Below, piece after piece: positions 43,524 to 53,600 of a stretch of DNA of 64,000 bases. The position numbers and the translations under genes were made by a program. Position 1 is the stretch's first letter. Each line of letters starts with the position of its first letter. Where the stretch lies: positions 248,001 through 312,000 of the forward strand of contig CAVRHV010000006.1 in NCBI GenBank assembly GCA_963721075.1, given 5' to 3'. The notes below the pieces were generated by a model. It was not told the origin of the DNA. It did no database searches and saw only the letters and a list, made by a program, of their open reading frames with translations. This DNA comes from DATFVA01 sp963721075 (GTDB taxonomy: Bacteria; Bacteroidota; Ignavibacteria; Ignavibacteriales; Ignavibacteriaceae).

Positions 43524-44678
43524 TTATACTTCAATCCATTTTTGTTCTTTATTACTCTTGAGGATCGCTTCTACTATTATATTTTCATGATGCCCGTCAC
43601 TGAAGGTGGGGAAATCAGGTTTGTCTTTAAGCGGATCCTTCCCACTGCGTATAAACTCATAAACGCTCATAAAGAGGTTTTTAGGTCCATCTGGATATCC
43701 TTCGGGATGGCCACCCGGATAATGTGCAAATTTTCTGGCCTCCGCAGAAAGGAGCGATGGATCTTTAATGAGTATCTCGTTTGCCTTTTCCCGGTATCCC
43801 ATCCATAATTCATTGGGATTCTCCTGATTCCACGAAACTGCTTTTTTGCTGCCGTCAATTTCAAACCAGAAATGATTTTTTCTTCCCGCACTAACCTGCG
43901 AGACTGTAAATACACCTTTTGCTCCGTTCTCAAGTGTGAATAAAACAGAGCCTGCATCTTCTGTTGAAATTTTTATATCGCTTGTCTCAGAAGATTGACC
44001 TGCTTCCTTACCTTTGAATGTTTCCACACTTACCGCAGGTTTTTTTCTTACCTGGTGAATAGTCGATAAGTCTGCAAAGACTCGCTTGATTTTTAGTCCG
44101 GTTATATGTTGTATCAGATCACACCAGTGTGAGCCAATATCTGCGATAGCACGAGACTCACCGCTGACTTCAGTTTCCAGTCTCCAGTTATAATCTGTAT
44201 CATAGAAAAGCCAGTCCTGCAGATAATGCCCATGTACGAGATAAACTTCCCCGACTTCCTTTTTGAACACTGAATAAAGATGACGAATAAGAGGGTAGAA
44301 CCTGTAATTAAAATTTATAGCATTAACCACATTATGCTTTTTCAGCAGTCCTAAAAGTTCTGCGGATTGTTCTGTATTTATTGTTAAAGGTTTCTCAGAA
44401 ATGATATGTTTATTGTTCTCTATTGCCGCTTTATTTATATCAAAGTGATAAAAGTTGGGCGTACAGTTGTGTATGACCTCAATACTTTTATCTGTAAACA
44501 CATCATGCCAGTCTTCGGAAACAGCAGGAATAGAAAACTTGTCGGCAAGATTTTCAGCCTGTTCTTTTTCTTTTGAAACGAGAGCCGCTATTTCAATACC
44601 GCCTATCCTGCTTAATGCTTCGATATGCGCAGCTCCCATAAAGCCGCTTCCGATTACTGCGGTTTTAATTTTCTTCAT
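43524..44678 (-). CDS. Gfo/Idh/MocA family oxidoreductase
   Basis: 384 residues. NAD(P) motif VIGSGFMGAAHIEAL, catalytic-type Lys in SEKPLTIN, and IADIGSHWCDL with the conserved His of the family. Enzymes of this family oxidise sugars or cyclitols. Its start overlaps the stop of the glycosidase gene upstream by 14 bases, so both are translated together. The substrate may be the product of that glycosidase. Confidence 0.9.
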   Translation of the reverse strand: MKKIKTAVIGSGFMGAAHIEALSRIGGIEIAALVSKEKEQAENLADKFSIPAVSEDWHDVFTDKSIEVIHNCTPNFYHFDINKAAIENNKHIISEKPLTINTEQSAELLGLLKKHNVVNAINFNYRFYPLIRHLYSVFKKEVGEVYLVHGHYLQDWLFYDTDYNWRLETEVSGESRAIADIGSHWCDLIQHITGLKIKRVFADLSTIHQVRKKPAVSVETFKGKEAGQSSETSDIKISTEDAGSVLFTLENGAKGVFTVSQVSAGRKNHFWFEIDGSKKAVSWNQENPNELWMGYREKANEILIKDPSLLSAEARKFAHYPGGHPEGYPDGPKNLFMSVYEFIRSGKDPLKDKPDFPTFSDGHHENIIVEAILKSNKEQKWIEV

Positions 44679-46359
44679 TTTTTATCTCAGTTTTTCCTGA
44701 TAATAATTTTGCTCTTTCGATCATCGCCTTTACTTCAGGCAAATCGAAATTCTGTTCAAAGTTGTATAATGAAAGCACAGGCACAACTCCCAGTGCACTA
44801 TATGCAGCTTCCTGAAAAGCAAACATAGGATTTGAAGGGTGCCTCGTCAACAAATGTCCCATAAACTTTGTGTACTTTCCAAATAAATAAGTTGAAACAG
44901 GGTGAACACTTCTCCAAGGCACTTGTCCCTCCATTCCATGAACTTCGGTAAGACTGTCAATTCCGTGTATTTGAGCGAAAGGAAGTGCTTTAACATTTTG
45001 CTCATGTAGACCTTCCCCCGCAAACAGAATTCCCGGAAACCGGTTCTGCAGTCTCTCAATATGATTTCTCATCCCCGTAACAAAATTGGGACCCTTACTT
45101 ACATTAAAAGCAAGAAGGGTTTGATCCAGGAATACAGCATCTGCTTTATAATTATCAATTAAATTTCCTATCACCTTTTCCATGAGATCTCCCCATTCAC
45201 TGTAACCCGGATTTATATAAGCAAAATATGGTTCGGCAAGCCAGTCTCCGTCCATGTCCATACCCCAGCCCTGCTCCCTGCCGAAGGGATCTACAACCTG
45301 GTACTTCCTGAATTCCCTATACAACGGATGTGTAAATGTCATTGCAAGTATATTAGTATGAAGCATGACTTTATATCCCATAGAATGGGCAGCTTCCATA
45401 AGTTTTATAAATTCGGTTTCTCCTCCGCACTGCACACTGGGATTATAATCCGGTGCATGTGAATCGATCCCGTTCTCGGCAAAACCTGCGAGGTAAACGA
45501 GTGTATTCTCAGGAGGATAGAATTCCTTCCATTCTTTCAGGCGTTCAGTCATTTGGGAGAATGTATGTCCCGGCGTAAAGCTTTTCCTGGCTCCCCATAA
45601 TTCCAGTACATAACTTATATCTTCAGCCCATGAAGGAAATCCTTTGTGGCGCAGGTACTCCGGAGGACTAAAACTTTCTTCCATCCATTCGCGGTAAAGC
45701 TCAACGCCTTCATGCCATTTTCCTTTAAATCCCGTCAGGTAAAATTCAGCATCCAGGCTGCCTGAATCCAACGGTGCCGGGGCTTCAAAGCCGTATGTAA
45801 TGCTGAAATTATCTTTGCCCTTCCCTACCCTGAGCAGCTTCAGATCAGGACTACCGTCGCGGGAGCTAATCAGAAGGCCGGCGTTCCCTTTCATCCCCAG
45901 TACGAATTGTGCGTTCCACCAGAAAGGGTACTTATATGACAATGTATCCCCTTCAGGCATATTTGAAGATACTTCCTGTCCCCCCAATGCAGGTATGATC
46001 ACACTATCAAAGTTAAAACCCGAGAGTTTCCACTCAATAAGCCAAACGGGATCAGGCGCATTCACCTTCAACACAATCCTGATCCCGTTCTGAGAGGCCG
46101 TTATTAAAAATTTTGCGAAGTAGTCCCCGGATATATCCTCAAGTATAAAAGATAAACCATCACCTTCATACTGAACATCCTTATACTCTGAGAGAAAAAC
46201 CGGATCGGATAAAGCATCACGGGTACGTATGAAAAAATTCTGTATTCCATTTGCGCAAACCTTTGTGCGATCTGGTAAAATAAAAATCCCTTCTATATGG
46301 AAAGGATTTTCATCAAAAATCATTTCAACGCTGGCAGATTTAAGAGTTCTCTTCTTCAT
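44665..46359 (-). CDS. Putative TIM-barrel glycoside hydrolase (DUF6259/GH-D-like)
   Basis: 564 residues, no signal peptide. An N-terminal beta-sandwich (1-235) is followed by a barrel with KVMLHTNILAM, DPFGREQGWGMDMDG and ADAVFLDQTLLAF; Asp412 in the last is a nucleophile candidate and Glu449 in LFAGEGLHE a second acidic residue. The pattern resembles the alpha-galactosidase/GH31-GH36 superfamily, but I cannot assign a numbered family. Its gene overlaps the Gfo/Idh gene, suggesting a joined pathway step for an unusual sugar. Confidence 0.6.
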   Translation of the reverse strand: MKKRTLKSASVEMIFDENPFHIEGIFILPDRTKVCANGIQNFFIRTRDALSDPVFLSEYKDVQYEGDGLSFILEDISGDYFAKFLITASQNGIRIVLKVNAPDPVWLIEWKLSGFNFDSVIIPALGGQEVSSNMPEGDTLSYKYPFWWNAQFVLGMKGNAGLLISSRDGSPDLKLLRVGKGKDNFSITYGFEAPAPLDSGSLDAEFYLTGFKGKWHEGVELYREWMEESFSPPEYLRHKGFPSWAEDISYVLELWGARKSFTPGHTFSQMTERLKEWKEFYPPENTLVYLAGFAENGIDSHAPDYNPSVQCGGETEFIKLMEAAHSMGYKVMLHTNILAMTFTHPLYREFRKYQVVDPFGREQGWGMDMDGDWLAEPYFAYINPGYSEWGDLMEKVIGNLIDNYKADAVFLDQTLLAFNVSKGPNFVTGMRNHIERLQNRFPGILFAGEGLHEQNVKALPFAQIHGIDSLTEVHGMEGQVPWRSVHPVSTYLFGKYTKFMGHLLTRHPSNPMFAFQEAAYSALGVVPVLSLYNFEQNFDLPEVKAMIERAKLLSGKTEIKNEEN

Positions 46360-46381
46360 GTATACCCGGTTTGTTTCTTCA

Positions 46382-46849
46382 TCATAAAATTATTTCAACA
46401 GGTTTAAGATCTCTCTTCTCCACATCGGTATGTGGTGTGCCCTTTCTGAATATAACGAAGTAGGATGACTCAGCTTTATCGGCAGGCAGGCAGGCACCAT
46501 GCCATACACCCTCATTAATTTTTACAGCCTCTCCTATGTTAACTCTGAAGGCTTCGGAAGCAGTAATATCCTCCCCGTCGATCAGAAGAGGAAGTACGAA
46601 TGCCCCGTCTATCGGAATTAATATCTCAGGGCTTTTTAAGTGTCTCTCCATCCCTGATATCACATTTTCTTTCTGTCTGTAAACCGTGCAGATCCCTATT
46701 TCCGTCTCCCCTTCTATTTTATAGTCGGCTATATCCGACCAGAATTTATAATCAGCTGCCTCTGATGTAGGCTTTCCTGAAGGGGAACTTACTACGCTCC
46801 CGAATTTCCTGAAGTTTTCGGGAGATATTCTTTTCGATTCAATACTCAT
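46382..46849 (-). CDS. Ureidoglycolate lyase (AllA)-like cupin
   Basis: 155 residues, the usual AllA length. Shared features are RISPENFRKFGSVV near the start, MERHLKSPEILIPIDG in the middle and the metal-binding-type VWHGACLPAD. AllA splits ureidoglycolate in purine breakdown, but no allantoin genes are present. In a glycan locus the protein more likely acts on a sugar-derived hydroxy acid or is a cupin of unknown function. It ends 22 bases before the glycosidase gene and follows the GH39-like gene by 2 bases. Confidence 0.72.
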   Translation of the reverse strand: MSIESKRISPENFRKFGSVVSSPSGKPTSEAADYKFWSDIADYKIEGETEIGICTVYRQKENVISGMERHLKSPEILIPIDGAFVLPLLIDGEDITASEAFRVNIGEAVKINEGVWHGACLPADKAESSYFVIFRKGTPHTDVEKRDLKPVEIIL

Positions 46850-46851
46850 AC

Positions 46852-48297
46852 TTATTTCCCGATTTTTAATATTACAATCTCCCCGCCTTTCAGCTCAAGA
46901 TCGTTCAGGATCGTTTGTCCCGGTTCGTTCTTTTTATTGCCGAACGAACTTTCAGTGCCCAGCTCATTAAATTGTGATACCTTTCCATTTAATTCTAATG
47001 GGATCACAATGTCGACTTTCTCCATCCTTGTATCCTTAACCATACCGCTTTTATCGCTGCCCTGTCTCCCCGGCACACTGGTCTGAAGCCAGGCGGCAAC
47101 AACAACATCTCCGTTTTCCATCTGAAAAGCATGTGCCCTGCTGTCTGATCCGATAGGCGTTATAAGTGTAACTTCATCATCAATTGATTTGTACTTTGAA
47201 GAGAATAAGCTGTTGAAGAACTCCAATGCTTTTGCCGCCGGCTTGTCTGTCCAGTCAGCATAAGCAACTCCAAGGAATCTGTTATTATCATTATCACCTA
47301 TTACATCTTCACTTGGAGGAAGGTCTTTCAGTTCATACCATGTAATAGCTGAGAGTTTTTCGGTAGAGACGGCAAGAGTCAGAGTTTTAAATAGTTCAAC
47401 GGCCTGGTATTCAGGAGTATGTTCGTAATCGTAATATGCAGAATAACTATCCGAAACTCTCGCACCCTTCCTGAAAGTACTGTAACCGACTTCGGCCATC
47501 CATAAGGACTGGTTATTACCGTATCTCCAAATAATATCGCTTATTTCATTAATATACTCGGTGATATCTTCAATTGGATGCCTGTGCCAGGTCTCGTAAT
47601 AATTATGACAATTCACAATATCGATATAAGGACTCAACCCATAATCCCTGAATAAATGAAGGAGGAAATAAGGATCGTATGCAAGTCCTCCCAGTACAAC
47701 TTTAGACGAAGGATCGGCTTTCTTCACTGCATCTGCACCGATTTTAATGAATTCGGCAAATTCTTTTACTGAACCCTGCCAGTAAATTTCGATATCAGGT
47801 TCATTCCAGAGTTCCCATGTTTTGATCCGGTCTTTATACCTGTTAACAAGTTGAGTCATAAATACACCGAACTCATTAAAGTCCTTCGGAGGATAATTCC
47901 AGAAGAACAGCGTATCATTTGCACCCCTCGAAATCCACTGCGGCGTATAGCATATATAAGGTACCAGAGTTATGCCGTAATCATCTACCGCCATCTTTAC
48001 AAAGTCATCCCAGAATAACCATTCAAACTTTCCCTTCTCCGTTTCAATTGCATCCCAGCCGAAAGAGATCCTGAGCAGGTTGATATTATGTTTTTTAAGA
48101 AACTCAAAATCATTTTTGATGATCTGCATAGTTGTTGTTTCTTCGGGGTAATCTTCACACAACCCCACAGGAACATGATAGTAGGCAGCATTTGCGGGCT
48201 TTTCAAGCTGGTCATATATAAGATTTGAGGATTGCGGATAAATAAAAATAAAAGAGAACGCTATTATGAAAAGTGCATAAGAGATTCTTTGTCTCAT
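46852..48297 (-). CDS. Secreted clan GH-A glycoside hydrolase (GH39-like)
   Basis: 481 residues with a signal peptide (ISYALFIIAFSFIFIYPQ). The barrel has acid/base Glu166 in WELWNEPDIE and nucleophile Glu269 in WMAEVGYST. The first part (NLLRISFGWDAIE and GKFEWLFWDDFV) fits GH39/GH5-like enzymes, which include beta-xylosidases. A C-terminal beta domain follows from about 375. There is no T9SS sorting motif, so it may stay periplasmic. Beta-xylosidase is a reasonable but unproven activity. Confidence 0.78.
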   Translation of the reverse strand: MRQRISYALFIIAFSFIFIYPQSSNLIYDQLEKPANAAYYHVPVGLCEDYPEETTTMQIIKNDFEFLKKHNINLLRISFGWDAIETEKGKFEWLFWDDFVKMAVDDYGITLVPYICYTPQWISRGANDTLFFWNYPPKDFNEFGVFMTQLVNRYKDRIKTWELWNEPDIEIYWQGSVKEFAEFIKIGADAVKKADPSSKVVLGGLAYDPYFLLHLFRDYGLSPYIDIVNCHNYYETWHRHPIEDITEYINEISDIIWRYGNNQSLWMAEVGYSTFRKGARVSDSYSAYYDYEHTPEYQAVELFKTLTLAVSTEKLSAITWYELKDLPPSEDVIGDNDNNRFLGVAYADWTDKPAAKALEFFNSLFSSKYKSIDDEVTLITPIGSDSRAHAFQMENGDVVVAAWLQTSVPGRQGSDKSGMVKDTRMEKVDIVIPLELNGKVSQFNELGTESSFGNKKNEPGQTILNDLELKGGEIVILKIGK

Positions 48298-48326
48298 TTC
48301 AAACTCCTGTTTTTGATTTTCTTTTT

Positions 48327-49319
48327 TTAAAGCTCAACTTCTTCGTGCCAGAAGTCTTTTTTCCAGTAAAATTGTTTCAGCTCCGCAAGTTCATCCTGCG
48401 GAAGAAAATTTCCGTCGCTTACAGCTGTATTCAGTTCCGCCTGCCTGACGTTTCTTATACCCGGAATTACTGTACTGACCGTATTATTGCTTAAACAGAA
48501 CCTTAGAGCATATTCTGCCATCGGCATTTCCGGATGCTTTTTGTTTTTGAATTGTTCTATTTCTTTTACCCTCTTTACAACAGATTTAAGGTTGTTTCCC
48601 CGGAAGTAATGTTTTCTAACATCTCCTTCCCGGAAAGTTGTGTCAATCGTGAGTTTACCTGTCAGAGCGCTTTCATCGAAGGGAACCCTGACTATAATTC
48701 CTGTCCCGAATTTATCTGCAGCAGGGAAAAGGTTCCATTCCGGATATTGTTCAAAGATGTTGTAGATGACCTGTACAGAGTCCACTTTACCAAGAGCCAG
48801 TGCCCCAATAACATCATCGGGAGTTGTATCTGGAACAGAAACCCCGACTGCCCTTATCTTACCCTGTTCTTTCAATTTCATCATCGCTTCATACCATTCA
48901 TCCCTGATATTAAAAGCTGTGGCCCATGTATGAAACTGGTAAATATCTACATAGTCTCTCTGTAGTCGTTTTAATGATTTTTCGCATTCCTCAATAATTC
49001 TGGAAGCAGGGAAAGATTCATTAACATCCTGATCCTCGGGAGGAGGCCAGACTGTTCCGGGCATGGGCGGGACTTTAGTAGCAACAAACAGCTCTTCCTT
49101 TCTTTCTTTCAGAACCTTACCGATGATCTCTTCGCTGTGCCCGCTGCCGTATCCCTGGGCAGTATCAATAAAATTTACACCCAGATCGATTGCTTTATGC
49201 AGCGCTTTTAAAGATTCATCATCGTCCTGAGGACCCCACATATCACCGCCGATAGCCCACGCTCCAAAGCTGATTTCTGAAAATTGCCAGTTTTGTTTAC
49301 CAAATTTTCTGTATTTCAT
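48327..49319 (-). CDS. Aldo/keto reductase
   Basis: 330 residues. FIDTAQGYGSGHSEE supplies Asp and Tyr, FVATKVPP the Lys and YQFHTWA the His; STVIPGIRNVRQAELN binds the cofactor. It differs from the tandem AKR pair at 22595-24650 and resembles general AKR-superfamily sugar dehydrogenases. It lies between the RbsD and GH39-like genes with 13 and 29 bases of space, so it is in the same transcript. Confidence 0.9.
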   Translation of the reverse strand: MKYRKFGKQNWQFSEISFGAWAIGGDMWGPQDDDESLKALHKAIDLGVNFIDTAQGYGSGHSEEIIGKVLKERKEELFVATKVPPMPGTVWPPPEDQDVNESFPASRIIEECEKSLKRLQRDYVDIYQFHTWATAFNIRDEWYEAMMKLKEQGKIRAVGVSVPDTTPDDVIGALALGKVDSVQVIYNIFEQYPEWNLFPAADKFGTGIIVRVPFDESALTGKLTIDTTFREGDVRKHYFRGNNLKSVVKRVKEIEQFKNKKHPEMPMAEYALRFCLSNNTVSTVIPGIRNVRQAELNTAVSDGNFLPQDELAELKQFYWKKDFWHEEVEL

Positions 49320-49332
49320 TACTTCCTTTAAT

Positions 49333-49734
49333 TTAGAATGTCACACCGGATATAAGAATGATATTAGCATACGGTGTCGTTTCACCAGTTCTTACAAATG
49401 TGATATTTCCTTTACTCCTGGTAAGCTCCTTAAATTTTTCGTGAGGTACCTTTTTCAGTTTAGCACCGTTCAGCATCTGGGTCGTATTTTCAAAAAGGCC
49501 ATCTTTACCATCACACATTTCCTTTGCAATTACAGCACCCTCAATATGCAGTTCCTCCAGAATAATTTTCAGTGTATCCAGAAACCTCGGAATATTTGTG
49601 GTTAATGCGAGATCAATGATTTCAGAGTTTCTGGGAATAGGTAGTCCGCTGTCGCAAATTACCAGCTTATCTGTGTGTCCCATAGAAGCTATTATGCGTG
49701 ATAGGTTAGCATTCAGTATTCCACGCTTCTTCAT
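49333..49734 (-). CDS. rbsD: D-ribose pyranase RbsD
   Basis: 133 residues, full family length, preceded by a strong AGGAGG ribosome site. RbsD signatures: KKRGILNANLSRIIASMGHTD, ICDSGLPIP with the catalytic-type Asp and the C-terminal TGETTPYANIILISGV. It speeds conversion of the pyranose to the furanose form of ribose, the substrate of ribokinase. It lies 24 bases after the ribokinase stop codon. Confidence 0.95.
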   Translation of the reverse strand: MKKRGILNANLSRIIASMGHTDKLVICDSGLPIPRNSEIIDLALTTNIPRFLDTLKIILEELHIEGAVIAKEMCDGKDGLFENTTQMLNGAKLKKVPHEKFKELTRSKGNITFVRTGETTPYANIILISGVTF

Positions 49735-49758
49735 TTTAACTTTCCTCCTTTTAGGTTT

Positions 49759-50670
49759 TTATGCGGACTGTAATTCAGTAATTACAGGCATAGAGCTTTG
49801 CGCTCCCATTCTTGTTACTGAGATTGATGCGGCCCTGTTGGCAAAATTGATTGATTCTGATAATTCCCTGCCGCAGGCAAGTGAATACGCTAAAGCACCG
49901 TTGAATGCATCGCCGGCTGCGGTAGTATCTACAACATCAACCTTCTGCGTCGAATATAATTCAGTGCGATATTGATTTACCAGGAGAGCACCTTTTTCTC
50001 CCAGGGTGATTATAATATTTTTTACTCCTTTTTCGAGAAGCAATCTGGCAGCCTTTTCTGCTGAATTTTCATTGCTTACCATCATATTGGATAGTATCTG
50101 AAGTTCTGTCTCGTTCGGAGTGAGGTAATCAATTAAAGAATAAATTTCTTCCGGTATTTCGCGCGCGGGGGCAGGATTCAGAATAAAGATTGAATCATTT
50201 TCTTTCGCCAGTCTTGCAGTCTCTATAACAGTTTCGACAGGAATCTCCAGCTGTGTTAGTACCACTCCTGCTTTAGCAAATACAGCTCTTTTCTCACGGA
50301 CATCTGATGTGGTCAGATTCATATTACTCCCTGAGATAACGATGATTTCGTTCTGCCCGTTTGAATCGACAGTTATTAATGCTGTTCCGGTGTGTTCATT
50401 TTCATCTGTCAAAAGATTAGTGAGATCAATACCATCCTTGCGCATTGTTTCGGATAGCTTCTTACCCAGGTCATCTTTACCCATTTTCCCGATAAAGTAT
50501 GTTTTTACACCGAGCCTGGCGCAGCTTACAGCCTGGTTCGCGCCTTTACCTCCGGGAAACATTTGAAATTTGTTACCGAATATCGTTTCGCCGGGAAGCG
50601 GAAACCTGCTGCACTGAACTACAAGATCCATATTAGCACTGCCTACTACAAGAACTCCGTCCTTATTCAT
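49759..50670 (-). CDS. rbsK: Ribokinase
   Basis: 303 residues of the PfkB/ribokinase family. Substrate motif GGKGANQAVSCARLG, anion hole and base in VDVVDTTAAGDAFNGALAY (GAGD-type, catalytic Asp), ATP segment ITLGEKGALLV. It phosphorylates ribose, and some relatives other sugars. Paired with RbsD. No ribose-specific transporter is in the window, so ribose may arise from nucleosides, for which a nucleoside-hydrolase remnant also exists at 18611, or from glycans. Confidence 0.93.
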   Translation of the reverse strand: MNKDGVLVVGSANMDLVVQCSRFPLPGETIFGNKFQMFPGGKGANQAVSCARLGVKTYFIGKMGKDDLGKKLSETMRKDGIDLTNLLTDENEHTGTALITVDSNGQNEIIVISGSNMNLTTSDVREKRAVFAKAGVVLTQLEIPVETVIETARLAKENDSIFILNPAPAREIPEEIYSLIDYLTPNETELQILSNMMVSNENSAEKAARLLLEKGVKNIIITLGEKGALLVNQYRTELYSTQKVDVVDTTAAGDAFNGALAYSLACGRELSESINFANRAASISVTRMGAQSSMPVITELQSA

Positions 50671-50688
50671 TTTCCTTTATGAACTCCC

Positions 50689-53600
50689 TTATAATGATAG
50701 TGTGTAAATATTTGAATGTGATATAACCGGTTCTTTCAGAAGTCCTGATTCTTTCCGGACTGCTTCAAGAATATTAATTAATGTGTTTGTAACTTTAATC
50801 GTAATGGTATTCGAGCCCGGCTTGACCATTCCTGTAATGTCAACTTTATAAGGATGCCAGGGTACAATTACAGGTTCATTTCCGTTTATCGAAATTTCAA
50901 GGACATCTTCACCGCAGTCAGCCTGCAGGAATAATTTTCCATCCATGTATTTTTCAGGAATATTTATATCTTTTGAATAGATTCCGGTACCTGAATAAAA
51001 TGGGTAGCCCTGTTTTGTCCAATCGCCCACTTTAATATTATCCGACTGGCCTGTAATAATAAATTCTTTGGAGGATCCTGAAAGAGCGAAATCTCCCACC
51101 AGTTTTAAAAGGTCCAGTATACCGTCGGTTCTCCTCTCTGCTATTAATTTTACCGCCACAAGATTTTCACCTTCTTTTACGAAAGACCTGATATCAACTT
51201 CCTTTATTTCTGCATCTAAACTGCTTCTCTTTCCATTATCGTTGATCTCATTCCCATTTATGTACACCTTATAGCTGCTTCCGCTGAATCCGTCAATTAA
51301 AAGCCGCAGCGAGGAGGGAATTTTGTTTACCTTGAAAGACGACCTGTATAGTAGAGTTACAGGATAATATTCTTTGTCCCTTTCCTGTGGAAGCTGCATT
51401 TCCCAGGCTCCCATTGTAACATCAAGCCAGCTGCTGTCGTCAAATTCAGGCTGGTAAAATTTATCCTCCACATCGGGTACATCAGTTCCCATCTTCCAGT
51501 TATTTATACAGAGCACATTATCCCCTTCAATTTCGAACTTATAGTCTTTGCCGCATTTTAAAGGTTTCAGAGCCTTAACATTTTTAGCTTTAAGGTTCCT
51601 GCTCCCTGACTCCGTTTTAACCGAGGCATAGACCTGTTCTTCATTGACGTCAGCGTAACCTTTTATATGTTTTCCATCGAATTCTTCAATTTGAAGATTG
51701 GTCCTGGTAATGTAGTTGTCGGCATGTTCATCATTAATAATTACTATATGAGAATCACTCGAAGAGAAATTAAGTGTAATATTCAGACGGTCATTCTTTA
51801 TATCAAAAACATGAAGCTGCTTCATTGCTCCTTTAACGGCGTCCCATAGTTCAGGTTTGCCTGTTTTCTCGAAGGTAATCTTTACATCTCCGATATCCTT
51901 CTGAGTTGTATTCACAAAGAAATAGATATCAAAGTTATCTTTTACACGGTGCAGATAAAAAACTTCTTCGCTGCTGATTGTAACATCCGGAACAAGACAT
52001 TCATTAAGAAGTTTCTTTAATTCATTTTTCTTCCTTTCCCTGTGCATACCTTTTCCGTTAAGAAGATAAACATCACCCTGTGTGTTTTTGTGTTTGATAC
52101 TGAACTTTGCTCCATTGGAGAAATTCTTCAACAGTTTTTCAGGGTTGGTTCCGAATAGTTTTTCAATTTTCTCAGCAGAATCCTTCCTGTTATAATCCAG
52201 AAGTCCGACCGGAAGCAGTGAATCTGCTATAACCTTTCCACCGCCTTTGAGGAATTTTTGGATGGATGTATAGGTATCCTTCTGTATATGAGTAACTGGC
52301 GGCAGTATGAACAAAGAGTACTCTTCATCACGTATTTTAATTTTGCCGTTCCTTATTTCGGCTTCATTAAGGATATCTTCATCCACATAATCAAAATCAT
52401 AGTGAAGTTTAAGCAGGGTGTCTGTTAAATAATTAAAAGCAAATTCCGTAGCATTGCCGACATCGTTTCTGGACTGCGGCGTGTAGTTTGTCCATATGGT
52501 ATTTATCGGGTACAGCATTAGTACTTTGGCAACATGCTTTCCTCCCGAAAGAATATGTCCCAGCCTGGCCATATATTCCGTAAAACGATTATAGTATTTC
52601 CACCAGGTATGATGATAAAACTGTGACGGCGGCCAGTCTCTCTTGCGTTCACCTTCTATTGAATAATGATAACCATGATTATTGAAAATGGTTACACCGA
52701 GAACATATTCCCAGTTAGCTATCCATTTCATTCTTTCCAGAGTGCAGTCCCAGTACGTGCCCCCCATTGATTCGCAGAGCAGCCTGTTGCTTCCGTAGTG
52801 ATGAGCCGCGGAGCTTGCAAGTTTTAGCGCTACGTGCTGATCGGGTTCTTCCTCAGTTCCTATTTTGGGATAGAGGTGATCGACTCCTGTTATATGCATG
52901 TGCTTCAGGTGTTTGAAGATGTTGCCTTCGCAGCGGGCATGGATACGAAGCCATTCTTCTCCGAGCAGATGTCCTGTAAACAAAACGCCGTTTGCTTCAC
53001 ACCAGTCGCGTATTTTTTTATAGTAAGTCTCCGAATACTGCTCTGTCAGTGTTTTCCAGAAATCGTATCGAATCTTCGCAGTTACTTCTCCCATCGATGT
53101 ATAAAGAGCAGGCAGATAAGGTTTAAGATCATACCCTCTTCTCTCACGGAATATTTTAAACATCTGAGAAGACCAGGGGATTACAAGGTTATCAAGACCG
53201 ATATGATAATAATGCATTGCCGGTTCGTCGGTATAGAAGCCGGGCACGACAGTTCCGAAATCCTCACCCACTGCATTTTTATACTTATCGTGAGTCAGCT
53301 GAAGAAATCTTTCGGTCGATTCCGGGTTTAAGGCATCTATATAATAATCAATTTCTTTTTCAAGGAAGTAGAGTAGTCTCCATTTTCCCGCGGGAGCCTC
53401 CCAGGGTATAACTGCATTAAATGACAGGTTCGGAGTAAGATCGATAAGTTTTTCAATACCATTCCGGTATTCTTCGTCAGAGCAGGCAAAGGCAGCTATC
53501 GGTCTGGAATTACCGGTATTAACATACCTGTCATCTGTTGCTTCCAGGAAAGTAAATAACGGGCCCTCCACCATAAGTGGCACAAGCTCAAGGTATTTCT

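Noticed and set aside
46382..46849. Purine (allantoin) degradation role for the AllA-like gene
   Set aside because: No allantoinase, allantoate or ureidoglycine genes nearby; only fold-level similarity is supported.
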